Both the position numbers and the translations under genes were made by a program. The notes beneath the pieces are model-generated. The model did no database searches, was not told where the DNA came from, and was given only the letters and a program-made list of their open reading frames with translations. A stretch of DNA of 64,000 nt, from the NCBI RefSeq assembly GCF_041821025.1, contig NZ_JBGUAY010000001.1, forward strand, positions 459,413 to 523,412, in the 5' to 3' direction. This document shows positions 1 to 9,630 of the stretch, piece after piece. How positions within the stretch are numbered: position 1 is the stretch's first letter; the number at the start of each line of letters is the position of its first letter. Source of the DNA: Egicoccus sp. AB-alg6-2 (GTDB taxonomy: Bacteria; Actinomycetota; Nitriliruptoria; Nitriliruptorales; Nitriliruptoraceae).

Positions 1-482
1 TCCAGCGCTATCTCGCCGACGCCCGCCTGGACCGCAACGCGGTCCGCGAGCTGGCACCGCGCCTGCCGCGCCTGATCGCCGAGGTGCGTGAGACCGGCAC
101 CATCGAGCCGCTGCTGTCGGCGGTGCTGACCGAGGAGCAGTCACGCATCGTCAGCCAGGCGCAGGGCCTGATGAGCCTGCTCGAGGGGCACGGCAACACC
201 GCCATGTACGACGCCGCCGCCCAGGACCTCATCCGTGACCCCCAGGCCGTGCGCGACGCGCTGGCCGAGCGGCACGGCGACGTCACCTCCAAGCTGCTGT
301 CGCTCGCCGGGATGGAGATGAAGCGGCGCCAGTACCGCGAGGGGGAGCAGTTCGTCCGTGGCGTGCTCGAGCTCGGGGGCGTCACCGCCCTCAACCATGC
401 GTTCGCGGCGCCCGACCACCTGCCGCAGGCCGACGAGGTCGCCGACCCGGCGGGCTGGCTGGCGCGGGTACGGGCCGCCTGA
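1..482 (+). CDS. Zinc-dependent metalloprotease of the DUF2342 / F420-associated family, C-terminal part
   Basis: The reading frame is open from base 3, so this is the last 160 residues or so of a gene that begins to the left. Features typical of the family's C-terminal half are visible: a Met-Ser-Leu-Leu-Glu-Gly-His-Gly stretch (bases about 168-197) whose Glu resembles the third zinc ligand of this zincin family, followed by an acidic helical tail with the phrase MEMKRRQYREGEQFV. The HExxH zinc motif must lie upstream and cannot be checked. The stop codon directly abuts the GTG of tilS, so the two are probably co-transcribed. The same adjacency occurs in mycobacteria (Rv3626c-Rv3625c). Its substrate is unknown, and the F420 link is only a family label. 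Confidence 0.8.
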   Translation, partial: QRYLADARLDRNAVRELAPRLPRLIAEVRETGTIEPLLSAVLTEEQSRIVSQAQGLMSLLEGHGNTAMYDAAAQDLIRDPQAVRDALAERHGDVTSKLLSLAGMEMKRRQYREGEQFVRGVLELGGVTALNHAFAAPDHLPQADEVADPAGWLARVRAA

Positions 483-1946
483 GTGGAGCCACCGCTCGGC
501 CCGCTGGCGCCCGGCCGGCCGCGTGACGTCCTCGTCGCGACGGTCCGGGCCGCCACCGCCACCGTCCCCGACGGCGCACGGGTGGTCATCGGCGTCTCCG
601 GCGGCGCCGACTCGACCGCGGTCGCCTACCTCGTCGCCGAGGCACGCCCGGACCTGACCCCGACCCTGGCGCACGTGCGACACGGGTTGCGGCCCGACGG
701 TGAGGAGCAGGCTGCTCTGCGCACGCACGCCGGCTACCTCGGCCTGGAGCTGCGGCAGGTCGAGGTCGAGGTGACCGCCAGCGGACGCGGGCTCGAGGCT
801 GCGGCCCGGGACGCCCGCTACGGGGCGCTGGCGTCGGTCGCGGCCGACGTCGGCGCGGCGTGGGTCGTGGTCGGCCACACCGCCGACGACCAGGCCGAGA
901 CGGTGCTGCTGCGTGCCGCACGCGGCACGGGCGTCGACGGATTGGCAGCCATGTCGCAGGGCCGCGAGCTGCGTCCCGACCTGCACCTGCTGCGCCCGGC
1001 GTTGGGTCTGCGTCGCGCCGACCTGCGCGCGTTCCTCGTCGCCGAGGGGCTGCCCTGGGTCGAGGATCCGACCAACGTCGATCCGGCCATGCGGCGCAAC
1101 GTCGTGCGTCACGAGGTCCTGCCCTCCCTCGCGCGGGCGGGGGGTGACCCGGTGGGCGCCCTCGGACGCCTCGCCGACCTCGCGCGGGCCGACGCCGCCG
1201 CCCTGCACGCGCTGGCCGAGGGACATGCCGCCGAGCTGGTGGTGCGGACCGGCGCCGTCCGCAGCCTCCCGGACGCGGGACTGGACCGGTTGCCGATCGC
1301 ACTCCGGCGCCGTGTCGTGCGACTCGTGCTCGCCGAACTGCTCGACCAGCCGGCTGGTGCCGCTGCCGTCGAGCGGGTGCTCGATCTCGCGCCCGGCGCG
1401 GCGGTGGACCTGCCGGGCGGCGTGCGGGCGACGGCCGGTGGGGGCTGGCGGACGGTCGGGCCACCCACCGCGCCCAGCGAGGCCGAGCAGACGCTGTCGG
1501 TCCCCGGCGGCGTCGACTGGCCGCCCACGTCCATGCGCATCACGTCCCTGACGCCCGGCGCTCCCGCTCCCGCCGCCACCGATCCGGGCCAGATCGCCTT
1601 CGCGCTCGCCGAGGCCTGGACCCCGCCGCGGGTGCGCATCCCCGGCCGGCTCGTGCCGCCCGGCGGTACGGCGGAGCGGATGTCGCTCGCCCTCGGCCCC
1701 GTGACCTCGGCGCTCGTGGTGCGTTCCCGTCGCCCGGGGGACCGGCTGCGAACGGCGGGCGGCACGCGGCGCCTGCAGGACGTGCTCGTCGACGCCGGAC
1801 TGCCCCGTCCCGTGCGCGACCTGTGGCCGGTCGTGGCCGCCGGGGACCGCGTCGTGTGGGTTCCCGGCATCGCCGCGGACGTCGAGGTGGTGCGTGAGGG
1901 CCGCGCGGCCCCCCGGGCGCTGCTGCTGGTCCAACGGGACGATTAG
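483..1946 (+). CDS. tilS: tRNA(Ile)-lysidine synthase
   Basis: The product is 487 residues and modifies C34 of the CAU-anticodon tRNA-Ile to lysidine, using ATP and lysine, so that the tRNA reads AUA. The PP-loop SGGADST sits at residues 39-45 after a short N-terminal leader. The N-type ATPase core continues through RHGLR and GHTADDQAETVLLR. A C-terminal TilS domain is recognisable from RRPGDRLRTAGG and DVLVDAGLPRPVRDLWPVV. The GTG start directly follows the upstream TGA with no spacer, which suggests translational coupling. hpt follows after 58 bases. The tilS-hpt-ftsH order is shared with Bacillus and Mycobacterium, so the assignment is secure. Confidence 0.95.
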   Translation: MEPPLGPLAPGRPRDVLVATVRAATATVPDGARVVIGVSGGADSTAVAYLVAEARPDLTPTLAHVRHGLRPDGEEQAALRTHAGYLGLELRQVEVEVTASGRGLEAAARDARYGALASVAADVGAAWVVVGHTADDQAETVLLRAARGTGVDGLAAMSQGRELRPDLHLLRPALGLRRADLRAFLVAEGLPWVEDPTNVDPAMRRNVVRHEVLPSLARAGGDPVGALGRLADLARADAAALHALAEGHAAELVVRTGAVRSLPDAGLDRLPIALRRRVVRLVLAELLDQPAGAAAVERVLDLAPGAAVDLPGGVRATAGGGWRTVGPPTAPSEAEQTLSVPGGVDWPPTSMRITSLTPGAPAPAATDPGQIAFALAEAWTPPRVRIPGRLVPPGGTAERMSLALGPVTSALVVRSRRPGDRLRTAGGTRRLQDVLVDAGLPRPVRDLWPVVAAGDRVVWVPGIAADVEVVREGRAAPRALLLVQRDD

Positions 1947-2004
1947 GATCCGCGACCCGGTTCCCCACCGCCTGCCGACGCCGCCGGGCGAAGGAAGTGC
2001 ACCC

Positions 2005-2574
2005 ATGTCCGAGCTGGCCTCGATCCCGCCGACGTTCCGCGACGACGTCGAGTCGATCCTGATCCCCGAAGCCGAACTCGACGCGCGGCTGGCCGAGCTC
2101 GCCGCCGAGGTCGACCGCGACTACGCGGGCAAGGAACTCCTGCTGGTCGGGGTGCTCAAGGGCGCCATCTTCGTGATGGCCGACCTGGCGCGCTACCTCA
2201 CGGTGCCGTCGGCGATGGACTTCATGGCCGTCTCCTCCTACGGCTCCTCGACCTCCTCGTCCGGCGTCGTGCGCATCCTCAAGGACCTCGACACCGAGAT
2301 CGAGGGTCGTGACGTCCTCATCGTGGAGGACATCGTCGACTCGGGCCTCACCCTCGACTACCTCACCAAGAACCTGCGGTCGCGCCAACCCGCCAGCGTC
2401 GAGATCCTGTCGCTGCTCACCAAGCCGAGCCGCCGCGAGGTGGACCTGCCGGTCAAGTACATCGGCTTCGAGGTCCCCGACGTGTTCGTCGTCGGTTACG
2501 GACTCGATTACGCCGAGCGGTACCGCTCCCTGCGCGACATCGTCACGCTCGCGCCCTCGGTGTACGGCGGCTGA
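2005..2574 (+). CDS. hpt: Hypoxanthine phosphoribosyltransferase
   Basis: A 189-residue type I phosphoribosyltransferase for purine salvage, converting hypoxanthine or guanine plus PRPP to IMP or GMP. The PRPP-binding signature VLIVEDIVDSGLT lies at about residues 104-116. The flexible-loop Ser-Tyr (SSYGSST) and the late VVGYGLDYAERYR segment are typical of bacterial Hpt. ATG 2005 was chosen because it has an upstream GAAGGAAG and gives the usual family length. The frame is also open upstream to about 1894, but that would add residues overlapping tilS. A 228-base gap with a hairpin separates it from ftsH. Confidence 0.95.
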   Translation: MSELASIPPTFRDDVESILIPEAELDARLAELAAEVDRDYAGKELLLVGVLKGAIFVMADLARYLTVPSAMDFMAVSSYGSSTSSSGVVRILKDLDTEIEGRDVLIVEDIVDSGLTLDYLTKNLRSRQPASVEILSLLTKPSRREVDLPVKYIGFEVPDVFVVGYGLDYAERYRSLRDIVTLAPSVYGG

Positions 2575-2675
2575 CCCTCGTCCGGGTCTGCCGACGCTGC
2601 CGCCCGGTCCACCCGGGCCGATGACGACCCTGCCGGACCCCGGCGCAGGCCCGGGGAACCGGTCTGGGTCGGTGG

Positions 2676-2717
2676 TAGCATCGAACTCCCAGAAAGACGC
2701 CCCGTTCCGGGGGCGTC
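2676..2717 (+). promoter_or_regulatory. Candidate ftsH promoter -10 and 5' leader hairpin
   Basis: TAGCAT at 2676-2681 fits an actinobacterial -10, but no convincing -35 is seen. A perfect 8-bp inverted repeat follows: GACGCCCC at 2696-2703 and GGGGCGTC at 2710-2717, with loop GTTCCG. If transcription starts near 2688, this hairpin would sit at the extreme 5' end of the ftsH mRNA, where it could stabilise the message. It could instead be a weak terminator for hpt, although no T-run follows. Confidence 0.4.
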
Positions 2718-2802
2718 GGCGAGTGTTCGTCCGCGCGCGTCCGTGGGCCCCAATCGGGCGTGATCCGCACGCTGCCCGCCGCGTCGGACAGGTGGAGGAA
2801 AC

Positions 2803-4818
2803 GTGAAGCCAGGCCAGCGCCTTCTCCGCGGCCCCCTGCCCTGGGTCCTCGCCCTCGCTGCCGCCCTGTGGCTCGGTGTCAGCTTCGTGCAGGGGCAGGC
2901 CGCTCCGGACGAGCTGACCTGGACCGAGTTCGCCCAGGCGGTCGAGAACGGCGAACTGCAGGGACAGGACGTCGAGACCACGGTCGTGGGCAATCGTTCG
3001 GACCTCATCGAGGGCGAGCGTCGCACCGGCGGCGACACCGAGGCCTTCAGCGTCCACTACAGCCCCGAGATCAACCGCGACCAGCTCGCGAACTGGGTCG
3101 AGCAGGGCATGATCGGCTCGGTCGAGTTCGATCCCGAACAGCCGGGCGCGCTGACCTCGATCCTGGCGACCGTCCTGCCGTTCATGCTGATCCTGGTCGT
3201 GTTCTTCCTGCTCATGCAGAACATGCAGGGCGGCGGCGGCCGGGTGATGCAGTTCGGCAAGTCCAAGGCCAAGATGGTCTCCAAGGACGCGCCGAAGGTC
3301 ACGTTCAGCGACGTCGCCGGCGCCGACTCCGCCATCGAGGAACTGCGCGAGATCAAGGAGTTCCTCGAGAACCCGACCAAGTTCCAGCAGATGGGCGCCA
3401 AGATCCCCAAGGGCGTGTTGCTGTTCGGGCCTCCGGGAACGGGTAAGACGCTGCTCGCGCGCGCGGTCGCGGGCGAGGCCGGGGTTCCGTTCTTCTCCAT
3501 CTCCGGGTCCGACTTCGTCGAGATGTTCGTCGGTGTCGGTGCCTCGCGTGTCCGCGACCTGTTCGAGCAGGCAAAGGCCAACGCCCCGGCGATCATCTTC
3601 ATGGACGAGATCGACGCCGTCGGCCGCCACCGCGGTGCCGGCATGGGTGGCGGGCACGACGAACGCGAGCAGACCCTCAACCAGCTGCTGGTCGAGATGG
3701 ACGGCTTCGACGTCCGCAGCTCGGTCATCCTGATCGCCGCCACCAACCGGCCCGACATCCTCGACCCGGCGCTGCTGCGCCCGGGTCGTTTCGACCGCCA
3801 GATCGTGGTGGACCGACCCGACCTGATCGGTCGCGAGGCGATCCTGAAGGTGCACGCCCGCGGCAAGCCGCTGGCCGGTGACGTCGACCTGTCCGTGCTC
3901 GCCCGGCAGACCCCCGGGTTCACCGGCGCCGACCTGGCCAACCTGATCAACGAGGCCGCCCTGCTGGCCGCCCGGTTCGGCAAGAAGGAGATCGGCCACG
4001 CCGAACTCGAGGAGTCGATCGAGCGCGTCATCGCCGGTCCGGAGCGCAAGACCCGCCTCATGGGCGAGGGCGAGAAGCGCACCGTCGCCTACCACGAGGC
4101 CGGCCACGCGATCGTCGGTCACGCGTTGCCCAACGCGGACCCGGTGCACAAGATCACCATCATCCCGCGCGGGCAGGCGCTGGGCTTCACGATGCAGCTG
4201 CCCACCGAGGACAAGTACCTCATCTCGCGCAGCGAGCTCATCGACCGCCTCGCCGTCATGCTCGGTGGGCGCGTCGCCGAGGAGATCAAGATCGGTGACA
4301 TCACCACCGGTGCCGGCGACGACATCCGCAAGGCCACCGCGACCGCCAAGGAGATGGTGACCCAGTACGGCATGAGCTCGAAGCTGGGACCGATCACGCT
4401 GGGGCAGCGGGACTCGCAGCCGTTCCTCGGCAAGGAGTTCGGCCACGCCCCTGACTACTCCGGTCAGGTCGCCTACCAGATCGACCAGGAGGTGCGGCAG
4501 CTGCTGGACGAGGCGCACGACGAGGCGCTCGAGATCCTGGTCGAGAACGACGACGTCCTCGAGCACCTGGCCACGAAGCTGCTCGAGGTCGAGACCGTGG
4601 ACGGCGACCTGCTCGCCGAGGTGTTCGCCCCCATCGACAAGCGGCCCAGCCGTGCGCTCGAGGCTCCCGAGGCCCACGACCCGGCCGACGTCATCCGCAA
4701 GCTGCGCCGGCTGACCAACGGCTCCAGCAACGGGCACGGCAGCGGCAACGGACACGGCCCCCAGGGCGCCCTCGGTGCCGGCACGGGAGCCAGCGGCGGC
4801 GAGCACGACGAGTCGTGA
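2803..4818 (+). CDS. ftsH: ATP-dependent zinc metalloprotease FtsH
   Basis: A 671-residue membrane-anchored AAA protease that degrades misfolded membrane proteins and regulatory targets. An N-terminal membrane segment (about residues 10-28) and a second one (about residues 122-145, [19 protein letters not shown]) flank the extracytoplasmic domain. The AAA module has Walker A GPPGTGKT at 209-216 and Walker B FMDEID at 266-271. The zinc site HEAGH is at 431-435. The C-terminus ends in a Ser/Asn/Gly/His-rich low-complexity tail. The GTG start has a strong GGAGGAA about 5 bases upstream. The stop overlaps the folE start by 4 bases, as ftsH and folE are also neighbours in Mycobacterium. Confidence 0.97.
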   Translation: MKPGQRLLRGPLPWVLALAAALWLGVSFVQGQAAPDELTWTEFAQAVENGELQGQDVETTVVGNRSDLIEGERRTGGDTEAFSVHYSPEINRDQLANWVEQGMIGSVEFDPEQPGALTSILATVLPFMLILVVFFLLMQNMQGGGGRVMQFGKSKAKMVSKDAPKVTFSDVAGADSAIEELREIKEFLENPTKFQQMGAKIPKGVLLFGPPGTGKTLLARAVAGEAGVPFFSISGSDFVEMFVGVGASRVRDLFEQAKANAPAIIFMDEIDAVGRHRGAGMGGGHDEREQTLNQLLVEMDGFDVRSSVILIAATNRPDILDPALLRPGRFDRQIVVDRPDLIGREAILKVHARGKPLAGDVDLSVLARQTPGFTGADLANLINEAALLAARFGKKEIGHAELEESIERVIAGPERKTRLMGEGEKRTVAYHEAGHAIVGHALPNADPVHKITIIPRGQALGFTMQLPTEDKYLISRSELIDRLAVMLGGRVAEEIKIGDITTGAGDDIRKATATAKEMVTQYGMSSKLGPITLGQRDSQPFLGKEFGHAPDYSGQVAYQIDQEVRQLLDEAHDEALEILVENDDVLEHLATKLLEVETVDGDLLAEVFAPIDKRPSRALEAPEAHDPADVIRKLRRLTNGSSNGHGSGNGHGPQGALGAGTGASGGEHDES

Positions 4819-5477
4819 GCCAACTGCCTCCCCAGATCGAGCCCGAGGAGGACGCCAGCACGGTCGCCGACCTGCCGGGCGTCAGGCCGCGACAGGCGTT
4901 CGACCACGACAAGATCCAGCGCGCCGTCCGGATGCTGTTCGAGGCGATCGGCGAGGACCCCGACCGTCCCGGCATCGTCGACACGCCGGCCCGGGTCGCG
5001 CGTGAGTACGACGAGATCTTCGCCGGCCTGTTGGTCGAGGACCCGGCCGCGGTGCTGTCGGTCGTCTTCGACGAGAGCCACGACGAGCTCGTGCTCATGC
5101 GCGACATCCCGTTCCACAGCCAGTGCGAACACCACCTGGTGCCCTTCGTCGGTCACGCGCACGTCGGCTACCTGCCCAACACCAGCGGGCAGGTCACCGG
5201 GTTGTCGAAGCTGGCGCGCCTGGTCGACGTGTGTGCGAAACGACCGGGACTGCAGGAACGCATGACGACGATGATCGCCGACGCGCTCGAGCGGGCGCTC
5301 GAACCACGTGGCGTGATCGTGGTCATCGAAGCCCGGCACTTCTGCATGGAGATGCGCGGCGTGCGCAAGCCGGGCGCCGAGACCGTCACCTCGACCGTTC
5401 GGGGCATCTTCCGCGAGGACCCGCGCACGCGTGCCGAGGCGCTGTCGTTGCTGCGTGGCGACCCGCGGCGCCACTGA
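4815..5477 (+). CDS. folE: GTP cyclohydrolase I
   Basis: A 220-residue enzyme that converts GTP to 7,8-dihydroneopterin triphosphate, the first step of folate synthesis. The zinc ligands are Cys104 and His107 in [10 protein letters not shown] plus Cys177 in [10 protein letters not shown]. The substrate-binding loop HVGYLP and the KLARLVD segment are present. It starts with GTG overlapping the ftsH stop (GTGA) and has an N-terminal acidic extension of about 30 residues before the conserved [18 protein letters not shown]. It begins a folate run that continues with folP, folB and folK after a 117-base gap. Confidence 0.96.
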   Translation: MSQLPPQIEPEEDASTVADLPGVRPRQAFDHDKIQRAVRMLFEAIGEDPDRPGIVDTPARVAREYDEIFAGLLVEDPAAVLSVVFDESHDELVLMRDIPFHSQCEHHLVPFVGHAHVGYLPNTSGQVTGLSKLARLVDVCAKRPGLQERMTTMIADALERALEPRGVIVVIEARHFCMEMRGVRKPGAETVTSTVRGIFREDPRTRAEALSLLRGDPRRH

Positions 5478-5594
5478 CGGTCGGGCGGTGGCCGGCGTTG
5501 GCGGCCCCGAAGTGACCGTGCCGTAGGCTCTCCGCTCGGTGTGGTGGCCGGCGGACGGCCGCCGTCACGGGCACCGGGACGACAGGCGAGGCAA

Positions 5595-6731
5595 GTGATC
5601 GACGCTCCGCTCACCCGCGTGGAGGAGGCCAGGCTCGTGCCCGCCGGGGGACCTGCCCGGCTGGCGCTGTCGCGCCTGCCACGCGCCGGCGAGATCGCCG
5701 ACGCTGCCGCTGCCGCCCGCGGCGTCTCGGCGTGGGTCGACGGCCGCCTCGTGGTGACCGCCGTGCCCTCGCGGCTGATCGACGCGGCCGGCCGGGTCGG
5801 GGGCCGCGAACTGGCCGACCTCGTCGCCGGCAGCGTCGAGCCGGCCGTCGAGGCGTGGCTGGGCACCGCGCCCGACCTGCCACTTCCGGGCCGCGCCGTG
5901 CTCCCGACCGCGACGCGGCCGGTCGTCATGGGCATCGTCAACGTCACGCCGGACTCGTTCGCCGACGGCGGCGCCCACTACGCGCCCGACGACCACCCCG
6001 GCGCCGCGCTGCGTCACGGTCGCGCCCTGCTCGAGGCCGGTGCCGACGTGCTCGACGTCGGCGGCGAGTCCACGCGCCCGGGTGCGGACCCGATCGACGT
6101 CGACGAGGAACTGCGCCGGGTCATCCCGGTCGTCGAGGCACTGGCGGAGGAGGGCGCCGTCGTCTCGATCGACACGACCAAGGCGCGGGTGGCCCGCGAG
6201 GCGGTCGCCGCCGGCGCCGCCATCGTCAACGACGTGTCGGCGGGCGGGGTGGACGACGAGCTCGTGCCGACGGTCGCCGAGCTCGGCGTCGCCTACGTGC
6301 TGATGCACCGCCGCGGTACGCCACGGACGATGCAGGACCAGGCCGAGTACACCGACGTGGTCGGCGAGGTGTTCGACTTCCTGGCCGACCGACTCGACCA
6401 CATCCAGGCGGCGGGCGTCGGCCGCGAACTGGTCGTGGTCGATCCGGGTATCGGCTTCGCGAAGACCGCCGAACACAACCTCGTGCTGCTGCGCCGACTG
6501 CGTGAGTTCACCTCACTGGGGCGGCCGGTGTTGATCGGCACGTCGCGCAAGGCTTTCCTCGGACGGGTGACCGGTGCCACCTCGACCGACGACCGTGTCG
6601 TCGCATCCGTCACCTCCGCCGCGCTGGCCGTCCGCAGCGGCGCCCGCATCGTGCGTGTGCACGACGTCGCCGAGACCGTGCAGGCCCTCGCCGTCGCCCA
6701 CGCGATCGCGACGGCCGGCGACGAGGCCTAG
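5595..6731 (+). CDS. folP: Dihydropteroate synthase with N-terminal extension
   Basis: The product joins p-aminobenzoate to dihydropterin pyrophosphate and is the target of sulfonamides. The TIM-barrel core begins only at about residue 112 with MGIVNVTPDSF and continues with VGGESTRPGA, VSIDTTKA, VNDVSAGG, VDPGIGFAKT and GTSRKAFLG, all classical DHPS motifs. About 111 residues precede the core, whereas many DHPS enzymes start within 20 residues of it. The extension (ARLALSRLPRAGEIADAAAAARG...) is in frame with good codon use. GTG 5595 is preferred because GGCGAGG lies upstream. folB follows after 9 bases. A TAGGCT at 5524-5529 may be the promoter -10. Confidence 0.93.
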   Translation: MIDAPLTRVEEARLVPAGGPARLALSRLPRAGEIADAAAAARGVSAWVDGRLVVTAVPSRLIDAAGRVGGRELADLVAGSVEPAVEAWLGTAPDLPLPGRAVLPTATRPVVMGIVNVTPDSFADGGAHYAPDDHPGAALRHGRALLEAGADVLDVGGESTRPGADPIDVDEELRRVIPVVEALAEEGAVVSIDTTKARVAREAVAAGAAIVNDVSAGGVDDELVPTVAELGVAYVLMHRRGTPRTMQDQAEYTDVVGEVFDFLADRLDHIQAAGVGRELVVVDPGIGFAKTAEHNLVLLRRLREFTSLGRPVLIGTSRKAFLGRVTGATSTDDRVVASVTSAALAVRSGARIVRVHDVAETVQALAVAHAIATAGDEA

Positions 6732-6740
6732 GAGCGCCCG

Positions 6741-7118
6741 GTGGACCGCATCTCCGTGACCGGCATCGAGGTCTTCGGGCGCCACGGCGTGCTGCCCCAT
6801 GAGCGCGAGATCGGGCAACGGTTCGTCGTCGACGTCGTGCTCGAACTCGACCTGTCGCCGGCGGCCGCATCCGACGACCTCGCCGACACGGTCCACTACG
6901 GCGATCTCGCCGCGGACGTCGCCGGAATCGCGTCGGGGCAGCCGGTGCAGTTGATCGAGGCGCTCGCCGGGCGCATCGCCGATCGCTGCCTGCAGGCACC
7001 GATGGTGCACGCCGCCGAGGTGACCGTGCACAAACCGGCCGCGCCGCTGCCGGTCGTCGCCAGCGAGGTGGCCGTCACGCTGCGCCGCGAGCGAGCCGAC
7101 GGAAGCTCCGTCGCGTGA
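6741..7118 (+). CDS. folB: Dihydroneopterin aldolase
   Basis: A 125-residue enzyme that cleaves 7,8-dihydroneopterin to 6-hydroxymethyl-dihydropterin plus glycolaldehyde. The family opening (I-V-T-G-I-E-V-F-G-R-H-G-V-L-P-H-E) and the YGDLA and LIEALAGRIAD segments match FolB. The length is normal. The GTG start is preceded by AGGAGC immediately after the folP stop. The stop overlaps the folK start in a GTGA tetranucleotide, so folP, folB and folK form a tight translational unit. Confidence 0.95.
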   Translation: MDRISVTGIEVFGRHGVLPHEREIGQRFVVDVVLELDLSPAAASDDLADTVHYGDLAADVAGIASGQPVQLIEALAGRIADRCLQAPMVHAAEVTVHKPAAPLPVVASEVAVTLRRERADGSSVA

Positions 7119-7744
7119 GCAGCGAGCAGGTCATGCTGGGCCTCGGTGCCAACGTCGGCGACCGGCTCGAGACGCTCGCCGCAGCCGTGCATGCCATCGA
7201 CGACCTCGACGGCGTCGCGGTCCAGGACGTCTCGGCGGTCTACGAGACGCCGCCGTGGCCGCCCGCCGACGACCCGCGCGCGGTGACCCAGGAGGCGTAC
7301 TACAACCTCGTGGTGAAGGCGGTCACCAACCTCGAACCCCCGCAGCTGCTCGAGGAGACCCAGCTGCTCGAGCGGGCTTTCGGCCGGGACCGTGACCGCG
7401 AGGTCCGCTGGGGGCCACGCACGCTGGACATCGACCTGCTGCTGTTCGGCGACCGCGAATACGACAGCGACACCCTCACCCTCCCGCATCCCCGCCTGGC
7501 CGAGCGCGCCTTCGTGCTCGTCCCCCTCCTCGAGATCATGCCGGGTGGTGCGCTGCCCGACGGCCGCCGGCTGACGCACCTGTTGGCGGCGCTCGCGCCG
7601 ATCGAGGGCATCGAACCGGTGGTCAGGCTCGAGGACCTCCCGGGTCGGCGCTTCGAACGGCCGACCGGACCGTCGGCCCCACCCGCCTCGTTCTCCCGGC
7701 CGGAGTTCGGCGCCCCGGCGGACGACCCGGGACGGCAGGGGTGA
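7115..7744 (+). CDS. folK: 2-amino-4-hydroxy-6-hydroxymethyldihydropteridine pyrophosphokinase
   Basis: A 209-residue HPPK that transfers pyrophosphate from ATP to 6-hydroxymethyl-dihydropterin, supplying the FolP substrate. The motifs GLGANVGDR near the start, VYETPPW, and the RWGPRTLDIDLLLFG signature with HPRLAERAFVLVPL are all present. The C-terminal 40 residues (after IEGIEPVVRLEDL) are Pro/Arg-rich and not part of the usual fold. The gene overlaps folB by 4 bases upstream and the next gene by 4 bases downstream. Confidence 0.95.
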   Translation: MSSEQVMLGLGANVGDRLETLAAAVHAIDDLDGVAVQDVSAVYETPPWPPADDPRAVTQEAYYNLVVKAVTNLEPPQLLEETQLLERAFGRDRDREVRWGPRTLDIDLLLFGDREYDSDTLTLPHPRLAERAFVLVPLLEIMPGGALPDGRRLTHLLAALAPIEGIEPVVRLEDLPGRRFERPTGPSAPPASFSRPEFGAPADDPGRQG

Positions 7745-8613
7745 GGTACCGCACCGCGATCATCGGCCCGGGCCGCCTCGGCACCCTGCTCGCCGTCGCC
7801 TGCAGCCGAGCCGGCCATCGCGTCGTCGGTGTCGCCGGCGGCAGCGAGTCCTCGCGCGCCGGCCTGGCCGACTCGGTCGCCGGTGTACGGACCCACGACA
7901 CGCCGGGCGAGGCCGTCGTCGGCGCCGACCTCGTGCTGCTCGCGGTCCCCGACGACGCGATCGTCCCGGTCGTCCGGGACCTGGCTCGCGCGGACGCCCT
8001 GCATTCGGGCCACCGTCTCGTCCACGTCGCCGGATCCGTCGGGCTGGGCGCCCTCGACCTCGCCCGGCGTGCCGGTGCGTCGGTCGCGGCCTGTCACCCG
8101 GCGATGACCGTTCCCGACGGTGCCCGCGATCCCGACCTGCTGGTGGGCACCGCCTGGGCGGTGACCGCGGCCGGTGACGACCGGACGTGGGCGCACGCGC
8201 TGGTCCGCGACCTCGGCGGGGACCCCGTCGACGTTCCCGAGTCGGCGCGGGTGCTCTACCACGCCGGGCTGACGCTGGGGGCCAACGCCGTGGGCGCCGC
8301 GGTGGCCGCCGCCCGCCAGGCGCTGCTGGGCGCCGGTCTCCGCGAGCCGGAGCGGTTCCTGGGCCCGCTGGTCGCCGCGAGCGTCGCCAACGTGCTCCGC
8401 GACGGCGCCACCGCGCTGACCGGCCCGGTGGTGCGTGGCGACGTCGGCACGGTGGAGCGCCACCTGCGGGCGCTGACCGACGACCTGCCCCACCTCGCCG
8501 ACGCCTACCGCGCCCTGACCGAGGCCGTGCTCGCGCAGGCGGGACCCTCGCTCGACGACCCGACCGTGCGCCGTCTGCGCGCGGCCATCGCGGAGCAACC
8601 ATGCAACGGTTGA
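7741..8613 (+). CDS. Rossmann-like and DUF2520 domain protein
   Basis: A 290-residue protein with an N-terminal dinucleotide-binding fold (IIGPGRLGTLLA at about residues 7-18, then VLLAVPDDAI) and a C-terminal helical DUF2520 region (LYHAGLTLGANAVGAAVAAARQALLGAGL). It resembles ketopantoate reductase and prephenate dehydrogenase folds. In mycobacteria the equivalent (Rv3603c) also sits between folK and panC. A role as a ketopantoate reductase-like enzyme in pantothenate synthesis is tempting from its position but unproven. It overlaps folK by 4 bases and panC by 13. Confidence 0.85.
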   Translation: MRYRTAIIGPGRLGTLLAVACSRAGHRVVGVAGGSESSRAGLADSVAGVRTHDTPGEAVVGADLVLLAVPDDAIVPVVRDLARADALHSGHRLVHVAGSVGLGALDLARRAGASVAACHPAMTVPDGARDPDLLVGTAWAVTAAGDDRTWAHALVRDLGGDPVDVPESARVLYHAGLTLGANAVGAAVAAARQALLGAGLREPERFLGPLVAASVANVLRDGATALTGPVVRGDVGTVERHLRALTDDLPHLADAYRALTEAVLAQAGPSLDDPTVRRLRAAIAEQPCNG

Positions 8614-9575
8614 CCACGATCGCCGAGGTGCGCGCCGCCGTGGCCGCCGAGCGACGTGCCGGTCGCACCGTCGCGCTCGCGCCGACCCTCGGGGCGCTGC
8701 ACGAGGGACATCTCGAGAACGTCCGGATCGCCGCCGCTCACGCCGACGTCGTCGTGGTGAGCGTGTTCGTCAACCCGACCCAGTTCGACCGCCCCGACGA
8801 CCTCGCGGCCTATCCACGCACGCTCGCGGCCGACGAGGACGCGCTGCGGGGACTGGGCGAGCACGCACCCGCGTACGTCTTCGCGCCCGACGAACGCGAG
8901 ATGTACCCGGTGCCGCCGGCGACCACCGTCCACGTCGCGGACGTGACCACGGTCCTCGAGGGGGCGTCGCGCCCCGGACACTTCGACGGCGTCGCGACCG
9001 TGGTGACCAAGCTGTGCAACATCGTCGCGCCCGACGTTGCCGTGTTCGGTCGAAAGGACTTCCAGCAGAACGTCGTGATCCGCCGCCTCGTCACGGACCT
9101 CGACCTGCCGGTGCGGTTGGTGTTCACCCCCACGGTGCGAGAGGCGGACGGCATGGCGATGTCGTCACGAAACCGCCGACTCGACGCCGATGGCCGTGCG
9201 GCGGCGGCCGCCATCCCACAGGCGCTGCGCGCGGCCGTCCTCGCCGCACGCGACGGGCGCGACCGGGACGGTGCCGTCGACCCCGGCCGCGTCCGCGCGG
9301 CTGCCCTCGCTACGCTCGCCGACGTCCCAGCCGTGGTCGTCGACTACGTCGAGGTCGTCGACCCCGACACGCTGGCGCCCCCCGACGCACCGCGCGGGGA
9401 GGCCGTCGGCACCGCGACGTCACCGTCGACCGCTGCGGGACCGTCGCGGGCCCTGCTGGTCGCGATGGCCGCCACCGTCGGCGGCGTCCGCCTGATCGAC
9501 AACGTCGAGATCGGCGACGCGGCCGACGAGGACCGGCTGCTCGCCGCCACCAGCGCCGCCGCGCCGCACCAGTGA
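8601..9575 (+). CDS. panC: Pantoate-beta-alanine ligase (pantothenate synthetase)
   Basis: A 324-residue enzyme that condenses pantoate and beta-alanine with ATP to pantothenate. The nucleotidyl-transferase HxGH site is HEGH at residues 34-37, within APTLGALHEGH. FVNPTQF, FGRKDFQQ and the KMSKS-like MAMSSRN are present. The motif usually reads PTMGALHEGH, so Leu replaces Met here. A spacer rich in Pro, Ala and Thr (APPDAPRGEAVGTATSPST) near the C-terminus lengthens the protein. ATG 8601 lies inside the end of the preceding gene (13-base overlap) and gives the standard N-terminus. Confidence 0.95.
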   Translation: MQRLTTIAEVRAAVAAERRAGRTVALAPTLGALHEGHLENVRIAAAHADVVVVSVFVNPTQFDRPDDLAAYPRTLAADEDALRGLGEHAPAYVFAPDEREMYPVPPATTVHVADVTTVLEGASRPGHFDGVATVVTKLCNIVAPDVAVFGRKDFQQNVVIRRLVTDLDLPVRLVFTPTVREADGMAMSSRNRRLDADGRAAAAAIPQALRAAVLAARDGRDRDGAVDPGRVRAAALATLADVPAVVVDYVEVVDPDTLAPPDAPRGEAVGTATSPSTAAGPSRALLVAMAATVGGVRLIDNVEIGDAADEDRLLAATSAAAPHQ

Positions 9576-9630
9576 CCGGTTGGAACCACGGCCCCCGTGA
9601 CCTGCGGGGCGTGAACGACACGGAGTGCCC

